Assembly: GCA_004009845.1 (NCBI GenBank)
Contig: RMBW01000090.1
Span: 62,001 to 126,000 of the forward strand
From: Davidsoniella eucalypti
Taxonomy: Eukaryota; Ascomycota; Sordariomycetes; Microascales; Ceratocystidaceae
Direction: 5' to 3'
Length of the DNA stretch: 64,000 bases
Shown: positions 48,788 to 59,684 of the stretch, piece after piece
How the letters are laid out: each line of letters begins with the position of its first letter
Numbering within the stretch: position 1 is the stretch's first letter
The notes under the pieces: generated by a model
The model's database searches: none
What the model saw: the letters and a program-made list of their open reading frames with translations, nothing else
What the model was told of the DNA's origin: nothing
Position numbers and translations under genes: made by a program

Positions 48788-49286
48788 CTAGCTTTCTACC
48801 TTAAGACTAATGGAGCTATTCCCATGACTGGCTAAAATGTAACGAGTATCCAACCATTGTTCCAACTTGCTAATAAGATCTGCCTCGAGGCCCTGGGACA
48901 TTACCAAGTTATCTTTCAGGTGACCAACAGTCATCTGCTGAATAATACCAGATTCAATAGTATTTCTGAGTTGGTTATCAGATACGTTATTGGGCTTGTC
49001 ATCAGTTGGCCTTCTGCCACGCCTCTGAGGGGCGTCATCATCGGCCTCATGCTCTCGCTTGACAGCCCGTAGACCTTGATGGCCTGTTGACTTGATAAGA
49101 TCATTTATCTCTTGGAAAAGGCCACCAACACGCCTGTTCATGGCCACTGAAGTAAAATGGCAATGTTAACGGAATGGCAATAGGGTGGTAATTAAATTAA
49201 ATTCGAAAGCTAAAGATCGATACAACTTGCTATCATTCGAGTTTGGCTTGAATTACAACTTACAGCACAGGAAACTCACGCGCCAT
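48788..49286 (-). CDS. Small SAP-like domain protein
   Basis: The main exon 49146-48788 codes most of a 121-residue protein. A 7-nt first exon (49286-49280, ATGGCGC) joined by a 133-nt GTGAGT..TTCAG intron gives the start MALAMNRRVGGLFQEIN. Without it the internal Met gives about 118 residues. Residues 30-60 are charged (REHEADDDAPQRRGRRP), with a likely nuclear signal. The segment SGIIQQMTVGHLKDNLVMSQ followed by ADLISKLEQWLDTR looks like a SAP DNA/RNA-binding helix-turn-helix, like the C-terminus of Ku70, but no Ku core is nearby. The function is unknown and the tiny exon is tentative. Confidence 0.55.
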
Positions 49287-49510
49287 CACGTGACTCCGAT
49301 TCAGCTTCCTGCCTGTATAAAAGTAAGTTCACCGACCAATCATAGAGATTGCGTTGGACATCTTCCTAATTCCACGAAACTTGACGGGGAATGGACAGGT
49401 CTTTTCTTTTCTTTTTTCTTTCTGTTGGGTCCTAACAGGCGACTCAATTATTGCTAAAGCAAAAGCTCTAGAACGTTCAGACTTTCAGACCCCAACTTCC
49501 CATAACAAGA

Positions 49511-49610
49511 TTTTTTTTTATTTAGTTTATTTTTATCAAGGTGGAAATGGAGCTCTAATAGCTATGTAACACATCGGTATCCTAAGATACATAGCCCTGA
49601 ACTAATACTA
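49511..49610 (-). mobile_element. SINE-like element (family B, copy 2)
   Basis: On the minus strand the sequence runs from TAGTATTAGTTCAGG through a stem GTATC-TTAG-GATAC to AGCTCCATTTCCACCTT and an A-rich tail. It shares the leading 14-15 bases and the 32-bp 3' block (49530-49561, 30/32) with copy 1 at 39.6 kb, but has about 33 bp more in between. The shared part CATAGCT..AGCTCCAT also resembles the family A core. No clear target duplication was found, so the ends are approximate. Confidence 0.45.
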
Positions 49611-49672
49611 GTTAGTATACAATGTAACATTATCTGTTGCATCTGATGGGCGGAGCTTCGGTATCCGAGAGA

Positions 49673-50276
49673 TCAGAATCTGATATGCCGATATTTGGAG
49701 GGATGAGCTACCCGTATCCTTGGTGGTCGACTAGGGTGAATTGAAGATTCGTTTGCCAATTGAGCAACCGCATAATATCGTGAGTTGACATCGAAAACCA
49801 CTTTTTCGATAGAATCGTATGCTGTTTTCTTACCGGGTTCTTTATGCTGCAAAAATAGGTTGATGATAGTTTCAACATGGTCCTCAACAGCCAGTCGAGA
49901 AAAAATACAACATGATCCTCACATGACAATGGCTTTGCCAGCTTTTTCTGGTTGGAGGCAATACTGCTAAAGCTTGGTAATAGTTCTTGTTCACCGAAGA
50001 AAGTATAGAAGTGAGTGAACTTTTGTTCATGAATGCTCTCGAAGTTGGTCCAAGATTTCAAGAAGTAGGCCCACCAGTTGCATGGAATGCTTTATTTGGC
50101 TCGTTTCGATGCTTGGTAGTTGAGTTAAAAACTGTTGTAAAGATGTGTTGAGAAGTCAGAAAGCACATTGAACTTTCGAGCAGCTTCTTTCTTGAGTCGT
50201 TCCTTCTCGGTGCGTGCTTCGGCTTGTGCTAGCTTTTTAGCGTTTTCCTCATCGTGCCGCCTTAGATCTTAGTTGA
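49673..50276 (-). pseudogene. Decayed coiled-coil gene of an expanded fungal family
   Basis: Reading right to left, an open piece codes RRHDEENAKKLAQAEARTEK followed by SDFSTHLYNS, then with frame changes LKSWTNFESIHEQKFTHFYT, then LAVEDHVETIINLFLQHKEP and FDVNSRYYAVAQLANES, ending at a stop at 49673. The order charged helix, WxxFxEQ, VEDxVxxII resembles the N-terminal half of large proteins amplified in many Pezizomycotina (kinase-like or Crinkler-like), as I remember them. At least two frameshifts and no start make it non-functional. Confidence 0.5.
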
Positions 50277-50575
50277 TTGTTGTTGTTATTATTGTCCTTA
50301 GGTGACAAGGTTTGGGCAGCCACCATGCATAGACATATTGATCAACTTGGGTGCATCAAAAATGACAAAGGTTGAAAAAAGAAAGCGAGAATGAACAGCA
50401 GCATTGGGAACCGGTGCTGATCGCTCTTAGAAATGCACGACGAAGTGGAAAAGTTCGTCTTTAGATGAGGGGGAGGTACCGTGAACTCAAAGTACGGAGG
50501 TTGTATACAGCGTCATGGATATGACGTAAGAATTAGGGAAAACTACAGCAAAAAAGGTGCACGAAGACCAAAAAG

Positions 50576-50694
50576 ACATACAACACCCGGTATTCCCACG
50601 TGGTCACCCACCGTAGTACTGATCGAGCGCTTGATAGTTTAACTCGGGGAGAGCGGACGGGATCCCGTGCTTTCTATCAGCTGTGGTCGTATGT
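50576..50694 (-). rRNA. 5S ribosomal RNA
   Basis: The 119-nt minus-strand sequence starts ACATACGACC and ends GTTGTATGT, which pair as helix I. It contains the conserved CACGGGATCCCGTCCGCTCT block (loop A/helix II-III) and the GGTGGGTGACCAC box C region of the internal promoter. Directly after the 3' end comes a T run (GTCTTTTTGG on the gene strand), a polymerase III terminator. No break is visible, so it may be active. It lies alone, as dispersed 5S genes do in filamentous ascomycetes. Confidence 0.95.
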
Positions 50695-50879
50695 TGAGAA
50701 TTTGGGGCTTAGAAGACATTATAAAGGAACCGCCGAAAGCCGACCGGGACCCTCCGTGTCAACGGCCGGTAGCATCTCGGACTTGCTCTTCTTGACTTTT
50801 GTGAACCGGCCACCTGTACACGAAACAAAGGATTGCCACTCTTTTTGTCGTGTTCTGCCGAAAGTGCCTTTTGGTTCTC

Positions 50880-51117
50880 TCAAGTCTTAACAACTTTCAA
50901 CTTCAAATTCTCAATGCGCTCCTCGTCGCGCTTGATATCTTGCTCGTAAATGGCATTTTGTGCTTCTAAAGTAACATCCCGTTGTAAATCAGCCTGCTGG
51001 CGGACATTCACAAAGACATTGATGGCGGCAATGAAGAGCCATTACTTTGAACTCTCATTACTAAGTAGATTCTGCAGCCCAAAGTGTGCTTTGGTATTCT
51101 TCGTGGAAGATAGTACG
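50880..51117 (-). pseudogene. Second decayed coiled-coil coding fragment
   Basis: The minus strand codes RTIFHEEYQSTLWAAEST before stops, then in another frame FIAAINVFVNVRQQADLQRD and DIKRDEERIENLKLKVVK before a stop at 50880. The codons look selected and the last part is a heptad-like helix. It could be the upstream part of the same gene as the remnant at 49673-50276, now separated by the 5S gene, or an unrelated remnant. No family recognised. Confidence 0.35.
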
Positions 51118-53148
51118 ATAGAAATGAAAAATAAAACGGCGATGCTGGATTCCGTTAGAATCACATTGGAAACAAAATAGTAAGAATTTTGGTGTTTGGG
51201 AAGACAAAACTGCAGGCTGAATATTTATTCTATATAGCCAGCTCCCAAAGGAAATATAAACAAATGATTAAAAACTCAAAACAAGGAAAACGATTACTGG
51301 TTAACAGAAATAGCTTTTGTGTAAGATATCAACAGTGTATGCTAGGGGCTAATTAAATTATAATGAGAACTTGGGAGTGTAAATTCATATAATGTCGTAA
51401 AGTAGATCTGAACTTTCGTGTAGATTGAAATGAGTATTTAATGGAAATGAAGTCATTAGAATTTACTAATAACTTGAAGGTTGTTTAACAATTCAACTAC
51501 AATTATAGCTTGTATTAACAAGACTTCATTGGGTAAAGAGATATCTGTTTGTAGTAATTTTAGAAGAATAGTATGTAGAAAAATGGAGAAGGGGATGTGG
51601 TATAAGTTGGACAGAAAGATTTCCATATATAGGTAAAGTTTCACATTTACTTCTGTAAAACTAGTAGTAACTATAATGATTAGTGATTTCTAGTAACAAG
51701 ATTGTAAGTCACATAAGATCGAAAGCTAAGTAATAGAACAATGTATTGTATCTATATGCAACTGTTCTGTACATAATTCACTATAAAACAATGAATGCAA
51801 GATAAGCCTTAGTATGGTAGATGTGCCCTTAGGGTTAGATAGAACAAAGGAGTGATTTTGTTGGAATACGTTCTTGTCATAACTTACTGGTTACTTTGTA
51901 AAATTGACCACAATAAACTACAGGATTATGGTGATCTTTTTACACGCTTGATTACTAGTATTGCAACATCAGCCTTGAGATTTGAGATTCTTTTCTAGAA
52001 ATAGATGTAACACAATAAGCTCTGGTTTGAGCTATCAGAAAGACGCCATCCTGATCGGACTGATTGAGCGACGTTTTGTGAGTAAGCAAGATAGAAGAAG
52101 TTCGTTTGCCTTGAAGTTTGTTTTACCAAAATCTGGGGTGAGAGAAAGGGACGAGAAAAGGAAGACAAGTTCAATTCATCCTATGAATCCTTGTGTCTTT
52201 GGTAAAATCTTGCATAAAATAATATCAAGGACAAGGGAAAACTACAACCAAATATTTGTCGCTGTTCTCGCTGTTCTCGCAATCATATGCACCTATGGCG
52301 TCATAGAAATAACGAGTGCTATACTCTATACTGCAGGGCAACTCTAGCTGTAAATTACTTGGGATATGGCCGGACTTCAAAAGCCTGCCAAAAACCTGCA
52401 AGTGAGTTAACCCACGGAATTGAACAAGGATGCAACCTGGATTTGATCTGCAGCGAACATGTGGGACAGCCAAGACGAAGAGAAAGAGAAGCCAGGCTAA
52501 GGTAAAATCTGTGGTATTATAACCGTATGTGGCATGTAATCGAGGCGATAAAATTCAATGTCGAAAAGAGAGAAATATCGCATACGTAGTTTTCAGGCTG
52601 CTTTGGGATATCTTCTTCAATAGCCCAGATAATTCACCACAAATACGTGAATGGATTTAGCCATTGTAAACTCAAAGCTGTCTTTTTTCTTTTTCTTTTT
52701 CTTTTTTTCTTTTTTGCCAGATGCGTGGTTTTCAGTTCACATGGGGCAATTTTATGGGCTTGTTTGCTTGCGTGAATTTCCCGACTTTGGTAATCATATT
52801 TGTAGTCAAGAATGTACAGTTATATTTGGCCGGCTCAGCAGCTATGAAGACGAGATAAGCTGTGCTAGGCCTAGTTGAGCCGCTATAGCAGCTTAGCTCA
52901 GCACTACAATTGGAGGTTGATTGTGGGGCACGCTAAAGTAACCATACTGGCCTTCTTATAGGGCGACAGAGAGCCTTATAGCGGAAACGGTTGTCATAAT
53001 TATACTACACAAACACATCATACAATAAATTTACTACTATAAAACTTTGTCCTCGATTTTGATGACAGGCCCCGCAAAATCACTTGTGCACAAGAATTAA
53101 TTTAGTGTCGCTAATTGGTTAGTCGGACCTAATCCCTATAAAAAAATA

Positions 53149-53184
53149 AATATATATATATATATAGTTAGTTATATATATATA
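53149..53184. repeat. AT dinucleotide microsatellite
   Basis: Two TA runs separated by GTTAGT in intergenic DNA. Confidence 0.9.
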
Positions 53185-53280
53185 AAAGATATAAAAAAAA
53201 GCAAGGACAGGCTTAACATTGACCAAGAGTAGTAGAGGCCGGAGAGAATCAGAAGCAAAAGGTACGAGTAGCAAAACAGG

Positions 53281-53308
53281 AGCAGAAGCAGAAGCAGAAG
53301 CAGAAGCA
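53281..53308. repeat. GCAGAA hexanucleotide repeat
   Basis: Four and a half perfect 6-bp units in intergenic DNA. Confidence 0.9.
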
Positions 53309-53849
53309 CTGATACCAATGCTTGAAATTGCCCCTCTAGGAATATGCAGCATCTTTGACACATTTTGCCGTTGTTGAAGCAAGCTTTGTTACATACACAG
53401 CTGATAGTACAAGTCTTGACTTCAGCTGACAAGAAAGAAGCCCGCGTTAATCTGTGATTATGTTGCCTACTTTTGCCGCTCGCTCTAGTCTGCACGCAGC
53501 AGCATGGCAACTACATAGTACACACCTTTCTTGGCACCTAGAATTTATAGGACTTTAGAAGTTATAGGACTTCAGCTTGTTTCTTTATAGCTACCCAACA
53601 ATATCATGTTCTATAAAGAGCGTAGCATGTCCACTCCCAAAACTCAGATTTACCTGTCTTGACTCTCCATCTACAACAACCTCGTCTTTCTCAATTAGTA
53701 TTTCCCTTCATATTCCTTGCTTCTTCTCCAATACTCGAGTTGCCTCTATTATTGTTATCACACCTATATATTAGCTATCACCCTCATCCTTCTCCTTGCC
53801 CACTTCTATAACAGATCAGGATCTTGCCTTGCCAATCACCATCTCCACC

Positions 53850-56116
53850 ATGGTTCGTGACGTCGGGTCCCTTCCGGGCAAATCGACGGCGGTCGCCGAT
53901 GTAGCCGATTCCGAGAAAAGGGGATCGATGACCTTCCTCAGCTCGTCGCCAACCGACTCGCCCGTTCTCCTCACCGACAACGAGAGCTTGAACAAGGACC
54001 ATACGCACCGCAAGCTGAGGTCTCGCCATATCCAGTTGATTGGTAAGTGTTTTCCGTACTTCTATTGTCCCCCCTAGCAGCTCTTGTCAATCCGCCCTTC
54101 CAACAGATCTACCATCCCCACCCTTTCTCTGCAGTCTTCCATTGTTCTTCTTGCCTTCTTCCCTGTGGCACAGCCATTGCCCCACGGTCGATCTTCCATA
54201 TCGCTTCCATTCCCTTGGAATATCTGCCGTGTCCCTCAAAGCAACCTCCCGCCCTATATTACTCGATTGATTGACTAACATGCTTCTTCTCATGCAGGCA
54301 TTGGTGGTACCATTGGAACCGCCCTCTACGTAAGTATAAGTAACGGGTTGCTAATAGCCAGCTAGCCACACGGCTAGATGGTTACATATATCCTTTGATG
54401 TTCCTTCTGCCCTGTCCGACATATCGTTGTAGCCTACCAGTTCGCTTACCATTTTGTCTGTCATTTTATAGGTTCAAATAGGCAAAGGTCTCATTGCGGG
54501 TGGCCCCGCCTCCCTCTTGATTGCCTTTTCAATCTGGTGTACTATTATCCTTGCGGTCACCACTTCCATGGCTGAGATGGTCACATACCTGCCCATCTCA
54601 TCGCCTTTCATCACGTTTGCCGGTCGCTACATTGACGAGGCCTTTGGTTTTGCTGCTGGTTGGAACTTCTTCATCTTCGAAGCTGCCATGGTTCCGTTTG
54701 AAATCGTCGCCTGCAATGTCATCATCCAGTATTGGACTGAAGCCATTCCTACTGGAGTGATTATTGCCATCATCGTCGTTCTCTATGGAGTCATCAACCT
54801 CCTGGCTGTCAAGTGGTATGGTGAAGTCGAATTCTGGGCCGCCCTGGGTAAGATGATTTTGATCATTGCTCTCATCATCTTCACCTTCATCGTCATGCTG
54901 GGTGGAAATCCTCTTGGTGATCGGTTCGGTTTCCGCTACTGGAAAGATCCTGGTGCCTTCACCACGATATACTACCCAGGCAAGTTGGGGTACTTCCTTG
55001 GTTTCATGCAGTGCCTGATTCAGGCCTCTTTCATCATTGCTGGTCCCGACTACGTTTCCATGGCAGCTGGAGAGACGATCAACCCTCGTCAAGTCTTGCC
55101 CAAGGCCTACAACGCCGTCTTCTATCGTCTAACTGTCTTCTTCATCCTGGGTGCGCTGTGTGTTGGAATCCTACTTCCCTACGACGATCAGACCCTTATC
55201 GATGCGTTCCTCAACGACAAGCCAGGTGCCGCGGCTTCCCCGTAAGTTCTTCCAAGTCTCTATCGAATTATATTAGGCTCTCTTGTATTTTACTAACACA
55301 TACCAATAGCTATGTCGTTGCCATGGCTCGCCTCAAGATTGGAGTTCTGCCCCACATCATCAACACACTTGTGCTCACAGCTGCGTTCGTAAGTTCCACC
55401 TCTCTATAGATGTCACACACATGTCATATCCCTTGTCTTCTCTCCCTTTTTTTATCTCTTCAAAATATAGTCAACTAACCACATTCATTTCACAGAGTGC
55501 CGGAAACAGTTACGTATACTGTGCTTCCCGTTCTCTTCTTGGTCTAGCTCTAGAAAGAAAGGCGCCGCGATTCTTTGTCACTTGCAACAAAGACGGAGTG
55601 CCATACTACTGTACTGCTGCCGTTTTGGCTGTTGCTTTCCTGAGTTTCCTTCAGCTCAGCTCTAGCTCGGCCAAGGTCCTGACGTGGTTTGTGTCTCTGG
55701 TCACTGCGTCGCAGCTGATGAACTTTGCAGTGATGAGCGCGGCATACCTAGCCTTTTTCTACGCCTGCAAGACGCAGGGTGTCGACCGGAATACCCTACC
55801 GTACACCAGTGCTTTCCAGCCCTTTGCCGCCTGGTACTCCCTGGTCGGTACGATCATCATGACGTTTGTTGGTGGCTACGCCGTCTTTCTCCCCGGTCAC
55901 TGGAGTGTCACGACGTTTCTGTTTTCGTACACCATGGTCGGTGTCTTCCCGGTCATGTTCATCGTGTACAAAATCGTCAAGCGGACAACTTGGCGCCGCC
56001 CAGAGGAAGTCGATCTGTTCACTGGTGTTCGGGAAATCGAGGAATACGAGAACAGTTATGTTCCGGAGACAAACCTTGGCCTCTACGATCGTGTGCTTGA
56101 TCGCATATTCGGGTGA
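53850..56116 (+). CDS. Amino acid permease (YAT/APC family)
   Basis: Five exons, 53850-54042, 54298-54329, 54472-55241, 55310-55388 and 55496-56116, encode 564 residues; exon 2 is only 32 nt. It is a plasma membrane amino acid:proton symporter of the yeast amino acid transporter family. The splice RHIQLIGIGGTIGTALYVQIG rebuilds the signature at helix 1 (I-GGTIGT-L). Further marks are SMAEMVTYLPISSPFITFAG, FYRLTVFFILGALCVGILLP, SAGNSYVYCASRSLLGLALE and the cytoplasmic TQGVDRNTLPYTSAFQPFAAWY. The N-terminal 60 residues are polar. The first intron is 255 nt. Specificity cannot be told. Confidence 0.94.
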
Positions 56117-56400
56117 TGATGGAAGGGAAGGTGATGGCTGTTTTGTTGTTAGACGAGTACATATTTGGGATTGGTCTGTATCTTTCTATACAGCATAAGT
56201 ATATTAAATACTTTGTTGTGGCATGCCTTACGGCTCACGTTTGTTTTTTTGGGATCCGATTTGGATTCAGTTTGCTTCATGGACTTTGTTTTTATTGCTA
56301 CATTCAGATGATTGTTGGAACAAAATGTTCTACTAAATGATGTCTCTTTTGTGGGATTATAAATTCCTTTATATAAATAAAAAAAATCTTAAAACCTAAG

Positions 56401-57540
56401 TCAAAAACAGGCACTAATAAACAGACTTCAATTCTGATCGAAGACGAGGAGGGAGGAAACGCCCATGTAATTGGACCCGACGTCACCCGTGACTCTCAAG
56501 TCTTGGCTGACTATCTGGCAATGTTACACCCGTCGACTGGAATTAAATTAAGCGGGTGATTAAGTATCAGGCTAACCCTGCTGCAGGACCTGTTATCTTT
56601 GCTCGTGTCAAGAAACAGCCTCTTGGAATGGTGGTGTCGACGTCTCCCAGTGTCAAAAAACTCAAGATAGTAGAAAAGCTTCTTGAGCCGTGGGGGGCGC
56701 AGTTACTCAAGTTATTCTTTCAAAATCAAAACATATGCCTACCGCTTCTGCAGGAAGAAGCATTTTTGAGCCAAGTTTTTAATGAAAAGGGGCGGGTTAG
56801 TCCTGCTTTACAAACGACTTTGATAGAACAGAAATTTAGTCAACGGGGTTTGCGAGTTTTCGTACTGGCGCTGTGTCAGGAACGAATCTAGCATACGACT
56901 GAACAAGGACCTGCTAAAGTTGTTTGTGTCACAGTAGTAGTTTCTTCTTCCTATCCCCCCACTCTACCCCCGGCACTACTAGTTTGTTTGCGGTAGATGT
57001 AAATGCTGGTATGAGTTGCCAAACGAGACAGCGATCACTCTATACGCAGGATCAAACTCCAATTCAAGGAAGGAGACTAACAATAGTTTGACTAACTACA
57101 TTATAGAATTACATTTTTTACACTCCCGATTTTTGACGTTGGACGAGCTATCGAGAGCTTCACTAGAGTTCTATTTGCACCCCTGACTAGTATCGAGCAG
57201 TATGCACCCCAGGCAAGACTTGGCCAGTGGAAGCCATCATCTGTTCAGAACCACCTAAAGACAAACTCCGAAGCCATATTCAGATACTAGAAAACATATT
57301 CCGGCTGTCGTTCGAAATCTATGTTCTTCGCGCACTACATTGCCGTGAACTTCCATCCAGACAAGAAAACCCCGATCTTAAGCTGAGTGGGAATATTGTC
57401 CGAATACGAGAGCTGCTCAGTCAGTTAGATCTCGAGGCGCCGGGAAGCCATAAAGTAGTATGACCGCTATTTATTGCCGCAGCGGAGGCGCAAAAGGCCG
57501 AAAATCGGGAATGCTCTATGATCATTCTCAAGCTCGTGTG
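56401..57540 (+). pseudogene. Decayed Zn2Cys6-type transcription factor
   Basis: Three pieces follow in order. 56401-56559 codes NAHVIGPDVTRDSQVLADYL before a stop; 56556-56891, shifted one base, codes GPVIFARVKKQPLGM, VEKLLEPWGAQLLKLFF and GRVSPALQTTL; 57216-57540 codes ILENIFRLSFEIYVLRALHC, then an in-frame TGA where the family has Trp, then PLFIAAAEAQKAENREC. This is the middle homology (fungal_trans) region and C-terminus of a fungal binuclear-cluster regulator. The zinc cluster itself is not found. Frameshift, stop and the diverged 56.9-57.2 kb part show decay. Confidence 0.65.
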
Positions 57541-58705
57541 ATTTATTAATAGGGGTCTATGAAGGAAATGTTATGGAGGTGTTATTATATAGAGTCGAGG
57601 TAAGTCACGTGATGTGCAAGGCTAGTACACCTACAAAAATTATGATGCTAACTGCCTCTCCCTTTTATGGCCTATAAACCCCAGCCCTAATCTCGGATTA
57701 GGACATAATGTAGACTCTACTGCAGACTGAAATAAATACTAAAGAAGTTGCTCATGATTACGAAGGCACCAATCATACCAAAGTATGAAACAATGAAAAA
57801 TGTAAGGTAAGTCACTAAAGTCACAGCATTTAGCTATGATCCTTTTATGTTCAAAGTAGGCTTGACCTGCAATTACTAAGTCATAAATATTGTTCATTTT
57901 TTTAATACATAGAAAAGAGAGACTTGGATCAAGATCCATGAGATTAAGTCACTTGGCTATTCAGTCTTCCTGCCCACATGGACGAATTTTAAATGTACTG
58001 TAATTTATATTTTTGCTTTACCACTTCAATGGTAAAACTGTCTTCCTAGTCCTTAAAACCCTCCTAGATGGCCTGAAATACCTTATATAAGTCACTAGTA
58101 CCATGAAATAGATTACATTTCATTTCAACTCTCGGTAGGTGAATTATTTTGGGGATGTGACTCTTTTGCTGTAGTTTCTATAACCATTGATGTAGCTGCC
58201 ATTCAAGTAGTCCCTTAGCATTGCCTTTCGATACACATAGCTGATAATAGCCAGTTAGTTACTGAATTTTGAACGAAGGCATGGGGATATGTATTTACAG
58301 AGCCTTTCACCATCATAACCAACTCCGATGTAATGAGGTTCATTTAGGGTAGATGGTTGGCAAATTTATTTGCATAATCTTCACTAGAATGAGGAAACCC
58401 TTTAACTGGAAGTAGTTTTTGAAAGCCGGCATAAAAAAGACATCGTGTCCTAGATAGGTATAACTTACATATACATTATATGGAGTGACCCTTTTTTTTA
58501 TAGCTAGATTTGTACCTTGTTATACAGTACAATACAAAACACAAAATAAAGCCTAAAAATAAAAATAAATAACTATAGGAAGGAGGCCTGTTTCACACAT
58601 AAACACAGATGCTTGTTTAGGGCTGTCAAAACGAGGAAAACGATACAATAGGATGTCAGATAAGACGAAAATTCACGGCACGCCACAACCCATAGCCCTA
58701 GCCTT

Positions 58706-58759
58706 TTATTTTTTTTATAATTCATTTATCTTATGGAGCTATAGAGCTATGAAGATTTT
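58706..58759 (-). mobile_element. Family A short A-tailed retroposon, copy 3
   Basis: The 54-bp insertion is flanked by a perfect 10-bp direct repeat CCCTAGCCTT (58696-58705 and 58760-58769). On the minus strand it begins AAAATCTTCATAGC, has the same core as copy 1 including AAGATAAATGAATT, and ends in an A tail broken by two T's. Core identity to copies 1 and 2 is near complete over 38 nt. Confidence 0.75.
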
Positions 58760-59476
58760 CCCTAGCCTTGTAAACAGGTATTTGATACTATTTTTTTCTC
58801 TCTGTTGTAATAACTATGCCCCTAGCCGAGAAGAAAAGAAAGGCTACAGCAAAACCGTTAAAATAGAGAACAGTAACGGCAAATAAAGTTCTTGTTAGAG
58901 AACAGACAGTTGCTTGATCGCCATTAGATAATGTAGTACATGTATAGGTCTGATATACATAACCAAGCTACTATGGCTCAATGCGGACTAGGGTCAACTC
59001 TACCCTCGAAATACGAGAAATGGTAGGTCGGCTTACCGTCCCCAGACCCAAACTCTTGAGTTTGGGAGCTTACGACAATGAGTGATGATGATAATAGCTA
59101 CCTTATCCCCTAAAACCCGTATTTTTATTCTGGATCATGTAGATCAGAAGAGACTGTGAAGATAATCTGGTCGAAAAGCCCGCCTCTTAATCATCATGTG
59201 GTGCCATGTAATGGTCAAAGCTTGAACAGATGAGATTGTTTCTAGGCGGACTGGACTGCCCACCGGGGGTAGTTGCCAGGCGGGGCCGGATACAAAGTTG
59301 GTGCATGATTTGCATACCCTAAAACTCGCCTTACATACACCCCTTCTAACAGCAATATGTAGCTTGGTTCGATAATGATGGCATCAGTGGTTGGTGGGAG
59401 AGCAACTACATTTCTCATCTCTAAGGGTAAGGGGAGCTGTACAGCACTGCAATAGGTAAACATTATCCAAGATCTT

Positions 59477-59485
59477 TATATAAAA
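59477..59485 (+). promoter_or_regulatory. TATA box of the AA1-like gene
   Basis: TATATAAAA lies 208 bp upstream of the ATG at 59685 and is followed by about 120 bp of CT-rich leader, as in strongly expressed fungal genes. Confidence 0.55.
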
Positions 59486-59684
59486 GGTTGTCTGCCCTCC
59501 TCTAGTTTTGTTTTGTTCTCTTCCCTTTCCTCCTCACCCCATCATCACTTCATTCGCTCTGCATCTTACATTACCTTCATCTTTACCAACTCAACTTATT
59601 CAATCTTTCATTTGAAGCACATATTTGCATTCCAACTACCAACATTTCATCTATCATCTACTTACTACCTTTCTAATATTCAAA

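Larger units (their letters stand above)
51118..53849. other. Gene-poor AT-rich region
   Basis: 2.7 kb without a supported gene. It contains a T/C run (52680-52720), an AT microsatellite (53149-53184) and a GCAGAA repeat (53281-53308). The last 150 bp are the CT-rich leader of the permease gene. Confidence 0.5.
57541..59684. other. Intergenic region with a short A-tailed element
   Basis: It holds family A copy 3 (58706-58759), no supported gene, and the promoter of the gene at 59685 (TATATAAAA at 59477, then a long CT-rich leader). Confidence 0.55.

Noticed and set aside
48800..48825. ATGGAGCTAT match to the family A core at the 3' end of the SAP-like gene
   Set aside because: Only ten bases are exact, there is no A tail or direct repeat, and it is coding sequence; chance is likely in AT-rich DNA.
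52650..52725. T/C run as the tail of a further retroposon
   Set aside because: No flanking direct repeat and no similarity to the element cores.
53172..53510. Minus-strand frames with Ser/Ala and Leu runs
   Set aside because: They are produced by the GCAGAA and AT microsatellites.
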